Shown: positions 6,769 to 13,742, counted from the first letter of the stretch. The stretch is DNA of 18,712 nucleotides from JBCBWG01 sp039186015 (GCA_039186015.1 JBCDAH010000103.1:1-18712); one strand, 5' to 3'. Translations and numbers: made by a program. The notes: generated from the sequence alone by a model not told the origin.

Positions 6769-7557
6769 TCACCAACTGTCGATATTACTCCGTCCAATTT
6801 GACAGTTTACCAATCGTCGGCTGCGTTGTGCAGCCAAGACAACCTGCGCGGGCCGGCCCGATACTTCGATGATCAATTTGCGCCGGATCGCTTCGGCAAA
6901 CTGCTCTTTCGCCCGGACAGGATAGACAAAGGCGCCTAGCCCACCGATGACGCAGTCTTCAAAATAGTGATGGAGATCAACACCGTGGGTCCTGTGACGG
7001 AGCATCGGTGACAGCATGATCGGCAGGCCATTGATGATGATCCCCTGCCGCAGAACGGCGTCTCGCACAGCATTGACATGTTTGCCGGTGCGGTTTGGCC
7101 CGTCACCGGACACGTCGATCACTTTGCGAAATCCCCGGTAAGGCGACTTCGTAAATAGCGACGTCGCAAACAGCAACGCGCTGGAGATCGAAGTCCCGCT
7201 GATTGCAGATCGCGGCTTCGGCGCCAATTCTTCGCGAAAGACGCGCGCAGTCGCGTGATCTTTGATGATCCGCCAGGGCACGAGCACGGACTGGCTGTAT
7301 TGATCCGCCCATTCCATGTACGTGACGGCAATCCGGCCGTATGGCCCGGACTGAATTGCTCGGATCAAGGTTTCGTCAGAGAATGCTGCCAGAAAACCCC
7401 GTCGCTGCAGGTCATGCTCTTCAGTACGCATTGAGCCGGATACGTCGACGGCAATCACCAGTTCGACGTCGACGCGTACTTTACTTGCCCGAGTTTCAGT
7501 CGGGCCAATTCCAAAAAGCAAGAGCGTGAGACAGGCGACAACAAACATTTGGTACAA
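6769..7557 (-). CDS. DUF1194 (VWA-like) exported protein
   Basis: 262 residues from a TTG at 7557, supported by AGGAG at 7568-7572 with 10-base spacing; an in-frame ATG at 7548 would be 19 bases away. Residues 1-24 are a signal peptide (hydrophobic MFVVACLTLLLFGIG, likely cleavage after TRA). The body matches DUF1194, a von Willebrand A-like fold: VDVELVIAVDVSGSM carries the metal-site DxSxS (D38, S40, S42), and the GTSISSALLFA and KVIDVSGDGPN segments follow, the latter being a DxSGDGxxN family signature. DUF1194 proteins are common in alphaproteobacteria and of unknown role. The gene is divergent from the nitrile-hydratase-like operon, with 190 bases between them. Confidence 0.88.
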   Translation of the reverse strand: MYQMFVVACLTLLLFGIGPTETRASKVRVDVELVIAVDVSGSMRTEEHDLQRRGFLAAFSDETLIRAIQSGPYGRIAVTYMEWADQYSQSVLVPWRIIKDHATARVFREELAPKPRSAISGTSISSALLFATSLFTKSPYRGFRKVIDVSGDGPNRTGKHVNAVRDAVLRQGIIINGLPIMLSPMLRHRTHGVDLHHYFEDCVIGGLGAFVYPVRAKEQFAEAIRRKLIIEVSGRPAQVVLAAQRSRRLVNCQIGRSNIDSW

Positions 7558-7747
7558 TGCAGCAAGTCTCCTCTATATTCGTGTCTCTCGATGTCAGACC
7601 ATCCAGCGCATCGTCATGCTTGCGCACGGGCTGCGGAACGCCAAATCTAGTTGGTCGGTTTCATGCGCCTACCAAGGCGTTTGACCGCTGCTTGCCAGGC
7701 GGCTGATATTGCGGCGAACATTGCGAACCAGTTTGCAGGAGGACACA

Positions 7748-8155
7748 ATGACGGAGCGCTTCAATAGTTTACGCGCCGACTCCGATGGGCGCTCCGTACA
7801 TGACGTCGGCGGCCTTGCATTTGGTCCGATAGACCGCGAAGAGCACGATCTCGCGCTTTGGGAAAAGCGCGTGGACGCTATGATGCGAGCGCTCGGAAGC
7901 CCGACAAAGCGGGCATTCACCGTCGATGCCATGCGCCGAATGATCGAAAGCTATAGCGAACAACAGTATGACGCGACGGACTATTATGAGAAGTGGGTCC
8001 GCGCTTTGCGGAATTTGCTTCTCGAGCAGGAGATTTTCACGGACGCTGAACTCGATGCGAAAATAGACAACGTGCGTGCCGCGTTCATTGCGGAAGGACG
8101 TGGTGCGTCTCACGAAGCCGTACCGCGGGATACAGGCAAAGGCGTTGCACCATGA
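7748..8155 (+). CDS. Nitrile hydratase beta N-terminal half / thiocyanate hydrolase beta-like subunit
   Basis: 135 residues from ATG 7748, which has an excellent AGGAGG ribosome site. It corresponds only to the N-terminal half of a nitrile hydratase beta chain: SVHDVGGLAFGPIDREEHDLALWEKRV is the HDxGG...FGP...WE.RV signature, and MRRMIESYSEQQYDATDYYEKWVRAL is the second conserved helix pair. The HDVGG motif argues against the related activator protein (p14K/P15K), which lacks it. In thiocyanate hydrolase this part is the separate beta subunit (scnB). The stop codon overlaps the next start by four bases (ATGA), so the two halves are probably made in equal amounts. The upstream 190 bases are shared with the divergent DUF1194 gene and probably hold its promoter. 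Confidence 0.85.
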   Translation: MTERFNSLRADSDGRSVHDVGGLAFGPIDREEHDLALWEKRVDAMMRALGSPTKRAFTVDAMRRMIESYSEQQYDATDYYEKWVRALRNLLLEQEIFTDAELDAKIDNVRAAFIAEGRGASHEAVPRDTGKGVAP

Positions 8156-8466
8156 GCCGCACCGCTTCAACGCCCGCGCAGCGCTTCAACATCGGCGACC
8201 GGGTTCGCATTGATTCCCGTCCGTCCGCCGGTCATTGCCGAGCGCCGTCGTATTTACGTGGCCAGGAGGGAACCGTAACGGCCATTCATGGTCGCTTTCG
8301 CAATCCGGAACAGTTGGCATATATGAAACCGGGTCTTCCGGAAGTGACTCTGTACAAGGTCCGGCTACAACAAACCCACATCTGGCAGGGATATGGTGGG
8401 TTCTCCGGCGATGAAATCGAGGTCGACATTTACGAGCACTGGCTGTTACCAGCCGGTCATGCCTGA
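8152..8466 (+). CDS. SH3-like nitrile hydratase beta C-terminal half / thiocyanate hydrolase alpha-like subunit
   Basis: 104 residues. This is the SH3-like barrel that forms the C-terminal half of ordinary nitrile hydratase beta chains, here a free-standing protein. Motifs: FNIGDRVRI, GHCRAPSYLRGQEGTV (family GHxRxPxYxRG, with Cys where Thr is usual), NPEQLAY, LYKVRLQQTHIW and VDIYEHWLLPA. The GHxRxP arginine is, as I recall, one of the beta arginines that contact the oxidised metal-site cysteines. The NPEQLAY and VDIYEHWL wording resembles thiocyanate hydrolase alpha (scnA) more than nitrile hydratase, where PD..A.G and DLWE.YL are usual. That comparison is from memory. The start overlaps the previous stop by four bases, and the next gene begins 12 bases after the stop. 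Confidence 0.85.
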   Translation: MSRTASTPAQRFNIGDRVRIDSRPSAGHCRAPSYLRGQEGTVTAIHGRFRNPEQLAYMKPGLPEVTLYKVRLQQTHIWQGYGGFSGDEIEVDIYEHWLLPAGHA

Positions 8467-8478
8467 AGGGATACGCGT

Positions 8479-9135
8479 ATGCATGATCATCATCCGGGAC
8501 ATGGCGACGGTGATCCGCACGCACCTCAGCCAGACCATGACGCCGGCCCCGCAAGCCCTTACGAAGTTCTGGAACGCGCCATCCGCGAGCTGTTGATTGA
8601 AAAAGGGGCGCTCACAGCTGACGAGATTGCGCATGCGATCGATATTATGGATAGCCGCTCACCGGCACTGGGTGCACAGGTTGTTGCGCGTGCCTGGGCA
8701 GACGCAGACTTCGCTGAGCGCCTTCGCACGGACACGCGCGCGTCTTTAGCAGAGCTTGATATCGATATTGGTGAGCTGCCAGAGATCCGTGCGGTTTTTA
8801 ACGAGCCGGGCGTGCACAACGTTATCGTTTGCACGTTGTGTTCGTGCTATCCGAAGATGCTGTTGGGCATCCCACCGGCTTGGTACAAAAGCGTGGCGTA
8901 TCGATCTCGGGTTGTCCGGGAGCCGCGCCCGGTGTTACGGGAGTTCGGTCTCGAAGTCCCTGACAATCAGGTCGTACGTGTACATGACTCCACAGCAGAT
9001 CTTCGGTACTTCGTCATTCCGCTGCGGCCGCCTGGAACAGAAGAATGGGATGAAGCACGGCTGGCCGAAATCGTGACACGGGATTGCATGATTGGAACCG
9101 CCGTGCCGGACATCGCTGTCAAACGTGCGGCGTGA
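8479..9135 (+). CDS. Cobalt-type nitrile hydratase alpha / thiocyanate hydrolase gamma-like catalytic subunit
   Basis: 218 residues with AAGGG eight bases before the ATG. The metal claw CTLCSC lies at 118-123 (C118, C121, S122, C123); Thr after the first Cys is the cobalt-type signature (iron enzymes have CSLCSC). Further family motifs are LGIPPAWYKSVAYRSRVVREPR (129-150), LRYFVIPLRPPGTEEW (175-190) and VTRDCMIG (199-206). Two of the claw cysteines are normally oxidised to sulfinic and sulfenic acid. The N-terminus is unusual: about 20 residues rich in His, Asp, Gly and Pro (MHDHHPGHGDGDPH), possibly metal-binding. As third gene in the order beta-half, SH3-half, alpha it matches scnB-scnA-scnC. 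The reaction is either thiocyanate to carbonyl sulfide and ammonia, or nitrile to amide; sequence alone does not settle it. Confidence 0.88.
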   Translation: MHDHHPGHGDGDPHAPQPDHDAGPASPYEVLERAIRELLIEKGALTADEIAHAIDIMDSRSPALGAQVVARAWADADFAERLRTDTRASLAELDIDIGELPEIRAVFNEPGVHNVIVCTLCSCYPKMLLGIPPAWYKSVAYRSRVVREPRPVLREFGLEVPDNQVVRVHDSTADLRYFVIPLRPPGTEEWDEARLAEIVTRDCMIGTAVPDIAVKRAA

Positions 9136-9217
9136 CGGCGGTGTTGCAGGACGCGCGGATCGTTGCTTCCGCCGCGCCACGTAAACGCTACCGGCTGCCG
9201 AGTATGAATGTGAGTTG

Positions 9218-9874
9218 ATGGTCTATCGGTTGGACGTCGAAACGCTGCGTGTTCGCGCGGGAGCCGCGCTTGACGACGCGCCGACAGATGCGGCCGCCGA
9301 ACCCGCGTTTGGGCAATCGCGCGGGCGGAGCGACTACGACCTCAACCCCCATCTGATCGACAAACTCGGCGACATGCCACCGCCACGGCAGGCCGCTGTG
9401 CTGGTTCCGATCGTCGTGCGCAGCGAGCTGACCGTACTTCTCACCCAGCGGTCCGCAGCGTTAAAGCGCCACGCCGGACAGATCGCGTTCCCCGGCGGGC
9501 GTATCGACGCAACGGACGAAAGCGCCCTTGCAGCCGCACTGCGCGAAACCAGGGAAGAAATCGGCGTGGAGGCCGGCCTGATCGAGCCAATCGGTTACCT
9601 GGATGCCTATCGTACCGGAACCGGATTTAACGTGACCCCAATTGTCGGGCTGGTCGCGCCAGACCACACGATACAAGCCGACCCGACAGAAGTGGACTTC
9701 GTGTTTGAAGTTCCGCTCTCATTTTTGATGGATCCGCAGAACCATCAAAAACATTCACGTGTCTGGAACGGTCAGGAGCGGCATTTTTATGCGATCCCTT
9801 ATCAGGATCACTATATCTGGGGTGCGACTGCTGGAATCCTGAAAAACCTTCACGAGAGATTGTTTGCACCATGA
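9218..9874 (+). CDS. Nudix hydrolase, CoA-pyrophosphatase type
   Basis: 218 residues from ATG 9218. The conserved CoA-pyrophosphatase segment LLTQRSAALKRHAGQIAFPGG (74-94) directly precedes the Nudix box, whose catalytic end is ALRETREEIGV (107-117). FEVPLSFLMDPQNH and the HFYAIPYQDHYIWGATAGIL region also match the NudL/YeaB family. These enzymes cleave CoA and its derivatives to 3',5'-ADP and phosphopantetheine, with Mg or Mn. The ribosome site is weak (GTGAG). The gap to the preceding operon is 82 bases. Its stop overlaps the DUF6111 start by four bases, which marks the beginning of a Nudix-DUF6111-cca operon known from alphaproteobacteria. Confidence 0.93.
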   Translation: MVYRLDVETLRVRAGAALDDAPTDAAAEPAFGQSRGRSDYDLNPHLIDKLGDMPPPRQAAVLVPIVVRSELTVLLTQRSAALKRHAGQIAFPGGRIDATDESALAAALRETREEIGVEAGLIEPIGYLDAYRTGTGFNVTPIVGLVAPDHTIQADPTEVDFVFEVPLSFLMDPQNHQKHSRVWNGQERHFYAIPYQDHYIWGATAGILKNLHERLFAP

Positions 9875-10143
9875 TACGCATCGTCATCGAGAACATCGTC
9901 CTGTTCGCGTTGCCGACGCTCCTGTACATCGCGTTCGTCATGATCCGTCGCCGTGGGCAGGCTAACAATACCGCAACACAAGCGCTCGATGACGCGCCGC
10001 TGTTTTGGCTGCTTGCCATTGGTGCGGCGCTCGCCATCAGTGTCCTGGCCATCTTCGGTTCGACGGAGTTTGCGGAGCCTGGCAAAACCTATCAGCCGCC
10101 CGTATTCCGCGACGGAAAGATCGTTCCAGGCCGCCACGAGTGA
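9871..10143 (+). CDS. DUF6111 small membrane protein
   Basis: 90 residues with two hydrophobic segments: residues 5-24 (VIENIVLFALPTLLYIAFVM) and about 44-62 (FWLLAIGAALAISVLAIFG). A basic loop (RRRGQ) lies between them, and the C-terminal tail contains EPGKTYQPPVFRDGKIVPG. The tail motif and the position between a Nudix hydrolase and the CCA-adding enzyme fit DUF6111, an uncharacterised alphaproteobacterial family. It overlaps the Nudix stop by four bases (ATGA) and the cca start by one base (TGATG), so it is tightly coupled to both. Function is unknown. Confidence 0.85.
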   Translation: MIRIVIENIVLFALPTLLYIAFVMIRRRGQANNTATQALDDAPLFWLLAIGAALAISVLAIFGSTEFAEPGKTYQPPVFRDGKIVPGRHE

Positions 10144-11447
10144 TGACCCAACCGACCCGACCGTCCGAGACGATCATCACCCCGATGGGACGCGTCGCGG
10201 CACCTTGGCTCGCCTGGCCTGAACTGTTGGCCGTGTTTGACGCGCTTGCGGCCGCCGGCCACGAGGCGCGGGTTGTTGGCGGAGCGCTTCGCGATACGTT
10301 GCGGGCACACCGCTTGGGTCAGTCGCCACCGCACGACCCCGACATCGACGTCGCAACGACGGCGCAGCCCAGTGTTGTTGATGCAGCCGCGATTGCCGCC
10401 GGCCTGGAAACCCGCCCAACCGGTATTTCGCACGGCACGGTCACGATCCTTTCGCATCACAAGACGTTCGAGACGACAACGCTGCGCAGCGACCTGAACA
10501 CCGATGGTCGCATGGCCGAAGTTGTTTTCACGCAAGACTGGTTAGGCGATGCGCAACGACGCGACTTTACCGTCAACGCGATTTACTGCGACCGACATGG
10601 CGAAATCTACGATCCGGTTGGTGGCCTTTCCGATCTCCAGAACGGAGTTATTCGATTTATAGGCGAGCCCCGGGACCGCATTCGCGAAGATTATCTGCGA
10701 ACCTTACGGATGTTTCGGCTTTCGGCGGCAATGCCCGAGTTTGTTCGGGACCCAAGCGCAAACCTGGCCGTGACGGCCGAGCACAACGGCCTGAAGCGCC
10801 TTTCGGGTGAACGGATCCGGAAGGAAATGTTCTCGCTTCTGTCAGGCCCTGGCGCGTGCGATGCGTTTGATGCGATGCGATGCGCCGGTGTGCTGACAAA
10901 ACTGCTGCCGTTTGCTCCTCAGCCACAGCGGCTTCGTCGGACAGTGCAAATTGAACACGTTCTCGAGCAACCGCCAGATCCTGTGCTCCGGCTTGTTGCC
11001 GCTTGCATTGCCGACCCCGGTGACGCGAGCCGCCTCGCAAGCCGACTGAAGCTCAGCAGACTGGAACGCCACGCCGCACTCGATCTGGCGCACGTCGTGT
11101 GCAATCGAACGCTGCGGGCCCAAATTCAGCTTGTGCCTCGGGACGTGTTATACGACTTATCGTCGGATCAGCGCGAACGCGCAGTGGTTTTGCTACATGC
11201 GGCTGATGGCGCACCACCCGACTCTCCCAAGTGGCAAGATATCCACCGCTTCGCAAAAAACTGGCGGCCTCCAGAATTTCCTATTGCAGCGAGAGACCTG
11301 ATTCGGCTGGGTGCCGAGTCCGGCCCCACACTGGGCAACCTCGTACGCGACATCGAGACGCTTTGGCGCAAAAGCGACTTCTCCCTTGAAAGGGACCAGC
11401 TTCTCGAACTTGCTGCGCAGCAAATCAATCGCTCAAACGATAGCTGA
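10143..11447 (+). CDS. cca: CCA tRNA nucleotidyltransferase (class II)
   Basis: 434 residues from ATG 10143, chosen because it overlaps the DUF6111 stop (TGATG); the frame stays open to 10005 inside DUF6111. Nucleotidyltransferase motifs in order: RVVGGALRDTL (43-53), catalytic DxD at D67/D69 (DPDIDVA), the RRDFTVNAIY motif, and RIREDYLRTLRMFR; GERIRKEM follows in the helical body. The C-terminal part is the long helical domain that holds tRNA. The enzyme adds or repairs the 3' CCA end of tRNAs using CTP and ATP. It is the last gene of the Nudix-DUF6111-cca operon. Confidence 0.95.
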   Translation: MTQPTRPSETIITPMGRVAAPWLAWPELLAVFDALAAAGHEARVVGGALRDTLRAHRLGQSPPHDPDIDVATTAQPSVVDAAAIAAGLETRPTGISHGTVTILSHHKTFETTTLRSDLNTDGRMAEVVFTQDWLGDAQRRDFTVNAIYCDRHGEIYDPVGGLSDLQNGVIRFIGEPRDRIREDYLRTLRMFRLSAAMPEFVRDPSANLAVTAEHNGLKRLSGERIRKEMFSLLSGPGACDAFDAMRCAGVLTKLLPFAPQPQRLRRTVQIEHVLEQPPDPVLRLVAACIADPGDASRLASRLKLSRLERHAALDLAHVVCNRTLRAQIQLVPRDVLYDLSSDQRERAVVLLHAADGAPPDSPKWQDIHRFAKNWRPPEFPIAARDLIRLGAESGPTLGNLVRDIETLWRKSDFSLERDQLLELAAQQINRSNDS

Positions 11448-11462
11448 CGCGATTGGCAGCGA

Positions 11463-11597
11463 TTAAACATACAAGCTTTGAAAGTCGCCGTTTCGCCCAT
11501 AACTCTCGTTGGTGCCTCGAGTGGCCCTCAGCACACGTGCGGCTACGACGCCCAACATTGCGCCACAGCATAGCGCGAATGCAGTGCCACGGGCCAT
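11463..11597 (-). CDS. Candidate 44-residue single-pass membrane peptide
   Basis: A short frame encoding 44 residues: a basic start (MARGT), one hydrophobic helix of about 18 residues (AFALCCGAMLGVVAARVL), then a basic and polar tail. The shape is that of small bacterial membrane proteins. Against it, the ribosome site is poor (AGG directly against the ATG), there is no neighbour to co-transcribe it, and hydrophobic frames of this size occur by chance. Upstream in-frame GTG codons could add four to seven residues. Confidence 0.2.
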   Translation of the reverse strand: MARGTAFALCCGAMLGVVAARVLRATRGTNESYGRNGDFQSLYV

Positions 11598-11826
11598 CCT
11601 AACCACGTCAGGCACAACGGCGCAAAGCCTATAGTGCCGTGAGACGTTGGTTTGAGTCCGTCGGGTTTTTCACTTTTGGGCAGGACGAGCGCGAGAGCGG
11701 AAACACCAGGGGCCGCGACGGAGAAATCCGGATCAGATCGGCGAGCTTGTCTGGCAGTATACGCCAAGAATTGCAGGACGTCATAGACCGCCGTGCCATG
11801 AGCAAGGGCTGTGGCCCTGGCTCATG

Positions 11827-11886
11827 ATTTGCATGTGTAACATTTGAGTGCGTTACATTTGAGTACGCGACATTTGCGTGTGCGAC
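11827..11886. repeat. Four tandem 15-bp repeats
   Basis: Four contiguous units on the plus strand: ATTTGCATGTGTAAC (11827-11841), ATTTGAGTGCGTTAC (11842-11856), ATTTGAGTACGCGAC (11857-11871) and ATTTGCGTGTGCGAC (11872-11886). All share ATTTG and a final AC. The array ends six bases before the last codon (stop) of the H-NS-family gene and, on the minus strand, continues in frame with that gene. It could be a protein-binding array, a mini-satellite or a decayed C-terminal coding repeat. Confidence 0.85.
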
Positions 11887-11892
11887 GCCGCT

Positions 11893-12234
11893 TTAGATTG
11901 CGAAGTCGTCCAGGCTTGCGCCTTCGTCCAATTTCGCAACCAACCAACGCGGCTTACGACCACGGCCTGTCCAGGTCTCGGTTCTGTTATCTGGGTTCAT
12001 ATATTTTGGAGCAACAGTCTTGCCTTTGGTGCTGCGGCCGGAAAAGAGCTCGCCAACCGAGAAGCCGGAGTCCTGGGCCATAGCCTCGATCTGTTGTTTA
12101 AGAGCGTTCCGCTCCCGTTCTTTTGCGACAGCAATCGCCTTTTTGATCTGAACTTCCATGCCGAGAAGATCTTTCAGCGGCATGTCTTCGTAGCTTACAG
12201 CCTTGCTCGAAGCTTTCGTCGGACGTTTAGACAT
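11893..12234 (-). CDS. H-NS family histone-like nucleoid protein
   Basis: 113 residues. The N-terminal half (residues 15-55) is the helical oligomerisation region with a coiled-coil feel (LKDLLGMEVQIKKAIAVAKE). The C-terminal half carries the family DNA-binding signature: KYMNPDNRTETWTGRGRKP (77-95), then RWL. TWTGRGRKPRWL is the hallmark of HvrA/BpH3-type H-NS proteins, which bind AT-rich minor grooves and silence genes. The ATG at 12234 follows a GGAAA-type ribosome site. The gene is monocistronic, flanked by long spacers of 445 and 513 bases. Directly after its TAA stop the 15-bp repeat array runs in the same frame. Confidence 0.92.
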   Translation of the reverse strand: MSKRPTKASSKAVSYEDMPLKDLLGMEVQIKKAIAVAKERERNALKQQIEAMAQDSGFSVGELFSGRSTKGKTVAPKYMNPDNRTETWTGRGRKPRWLVAKLDEGASLDDFAI

Positions 12235-12747
12235 TTGGGATTTCCTTTTTTATTCGAGGGTAACCGTCGGCCAGGAGCCTACGACCGCTTTTCTTAATGA
12301 TTTACAAGCGCTAGACACTTTTTTCAATATCCGGAAACACCGCACATGTTTGCCGTTGCTCTTGCTGACCGCTAAACCTACCTTGAACTCATGATTTTCA
12401 AATCTACCGCACCAGCCCAAGATAGACAATTCACTAGCACGATTATCTGTGGTTTTGGCTTATCAGATTTCCCCAAGACATCAACCCCAATCGTGGAATT
12501 GGTTGACAGCATATCCATTCACCCGAGAACTTTCGCAAGCCACGGTTGCAACAGATCACTTGATGTTTGGGATCTATTCCGAGATTCAATCTCCGAGAAC
12601 TGAGCGCAATCCCGCTTGCGATTGCACAAAAGCCTAGCGTCAATTGATACAGACGTCAGATTGCTCACCATTACTGAATGTTGATTCAATGCTGGGCTCG
12701 TATCAGAACTCTTGGGCGTATCAGCGCTTGGTGAATAAGGAGATGGC
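12235..12747. other. Long AT-richer divergent spacer
   Basis: 513 bases between the divergent H-NS-family and dehydratase genes, visibly richer in A and T than the surroundings, especially 12235-12420. Small frames on both strands have no recognisable content. Weak dyads occur near 12580-12600 (GAGATTcAATCTC, imperfect) and 12605-12625 (GCAATC...GATTGC). It must contain the promoters of both genes. AT-rich DNA next to an H-NS gene is a plausible autoregulatory target, but this is inference. Confidence 0.5.
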
Positions 12748-13695
12748 GTGACCCAATACTCAATCAATCGCGACACGATTTCGACGAACTATGACCGATT
12801 ACGCGGCCACATTCGGCGCACGCCCGTTCTCCTCGTGGCAGCTGAGGACCTTGGGCTCAAAGGTTCCGAGATACACTTGAAACTCGAGCTTTTTCAGCAT
12901 TCCGGTTCATTCAAAGCACGCGGCGCATTGACCCACTTTCTATTGGGCGACATTCCGGAAGCCGGCGTTGCAGCGGCTTCTGGCGGCAATCATGGTGCGG
13001 CTGTCGCCTATGCTGCCAAAGCGCTGCATAAGCCCGCAACCATCTTTGTTCCGGAAATATCATCACCAGCCAAACAAGCGAGTATTCGCGCGCTCGGAGC
13101 GAATCTTGAGGTGATAAAGGGTCAGTATGCAGATGCTTCGGACGCCGCCGAGCGTCATTGCGTGAATACCGGTGCGAAAAACATCCATGCATACAACCAA
13201 CCTGAAACATTAGTTGGTCAGGGAAGTCTTGCACTTGAGTTTGATGCGCAATCGCCTCGCTTGTCGACCATATTGGTTGCGATCGGTGGTGGAGGCCTGA
13301 TTGGGGGGATGGCCGCATGGTATCAAGGCAGTACGCGCTTGATTGGTGTAGAACCCGAAACATGCGCAACCGCAAAAGCCGCACTGGATGTTGGCCGGCC
13401 GGTTGATGTTGAGGTCGATGTCAATGGATTGGCGGCAGATTCACTGGGCGCGCGCCGGGTTGGATCATTGCCGTTCCCACTTATCCAGAGCTACGTAGAA
13501 GACGTTTTGACGGTTTCTGACGATGCCATTCGCCGCGCGCAAGCGCTACTCTGGGACAAAACTCGGATTGTTGCAGAACCTGGAGGCGCGGCCGCGTTAG
13601 CCGCACTTTTGAGTGGCGCTTACGTGCCGGACGACAATGAGCGCATCGGTATCGTTATATGTGGCGCAAATACAACGGGCATTGATTTTGGCTGA
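12748..13695 (+). CDS. PLP-dependent threonine/serine dehydratase
   Basis: 315 residues from GTG 12748, with AAGGAG five bases upstream. It is a fold-type II PLP enzyme: SGSFKARGA (52-60) carries the PLP lysine K56, ASGGNHGAAVAYAA is the substrate/phosphate loop, and AIGGGGLIGGMAAW is the glycine-rich PLP-phosphate loop. The C-terminal EPGGAAALAALLSG is typical. There is no C-terminal ACT regulatory domain, so it is of the short catabolic or racemase-like type: threonine/serine deaminase, serine racemase or 3-hydroxyaspartate dehydratase. It converges on the reductase gene with 47 bases between stops. Confidence 0.9.
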   Translation: MTQYSINRDTISTNYDRLRGHIRRTPVLLVAAEDLGLKGSEIHLKLELFQHSGSFKARGALTHFLLGDIPEAGVAAASGGNHGAAVAYAAKALHKPATIFVPEISSPAKQASIRALGANLEVIKGQYADASDAAERHCVNTGAKNIHAYNQPETLVGQGSLALEFDAQSPRLSTILVAIGGGGLIGGMAAWYQGSTRLIGVEPETCATAKAALDVGRPVDVEVDVNGLAADSLGARRVGSLPFPLIQSYVEDVLTVSDDAIRRAQALLWDKTRIVAEPGGAAALAALLSGAYVPDDNERIGIVICGANTTGIDFG

Positions 13696-13742
13696 ACGAG
13701 AATTTGAAACTTGGCCCAGCTCGTTACCGCGCTGACCTGGCT

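Larger units (their letters stand above)
11448..11892. other. Gene-poor spacer after cca
   Basis: 445 bases between the convergent ends of cca and the H-NS-family gene. Open frames on both strands here have no recognisable domain. It holds one very small membrane-like frame (11463-11597, minus) and a four-unit 15-bp tandem repeat at its right end. No tRNA or mobile gene is visible. The cca end has no clear intrinsic terminator. Confidence 0.6.

Noticed and set aside
7748..8155. Reading the first operon gene as the nitrile hydratase activator (p14K-like) or as a broken beta gene
   Set aside because: It has the beta-chain HDxGG start that activators lack. The separate SH3-like half has its own ribosome context and ATGA overlap, so this is a split-gene design, not a frameshift.
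11543..11767. 74-residue minus-strand open frame in the cca-hns spacer
   Set aside because: No ribosome site or recognisable family; composition looks random.
11827..11886. CRISPR array
   Set aside because: Units are 15 bases with no spacers; it is a direct tandem repeat.
12503..12508. TTGACA as a -35 promoter box upstream of the dehydratase
   Set aside because: No acceptable -10 hexamer follows at 16-18 bases, and it is about 240 bases from the start codon.
12391..12776. Three overlapping open frames of 66-85 codons in the hns-dehydratase spacer
   Set aside because: No domain, no consistent ribosome site, mutually overlapping on both strands and one antisense to the dehydratase start.
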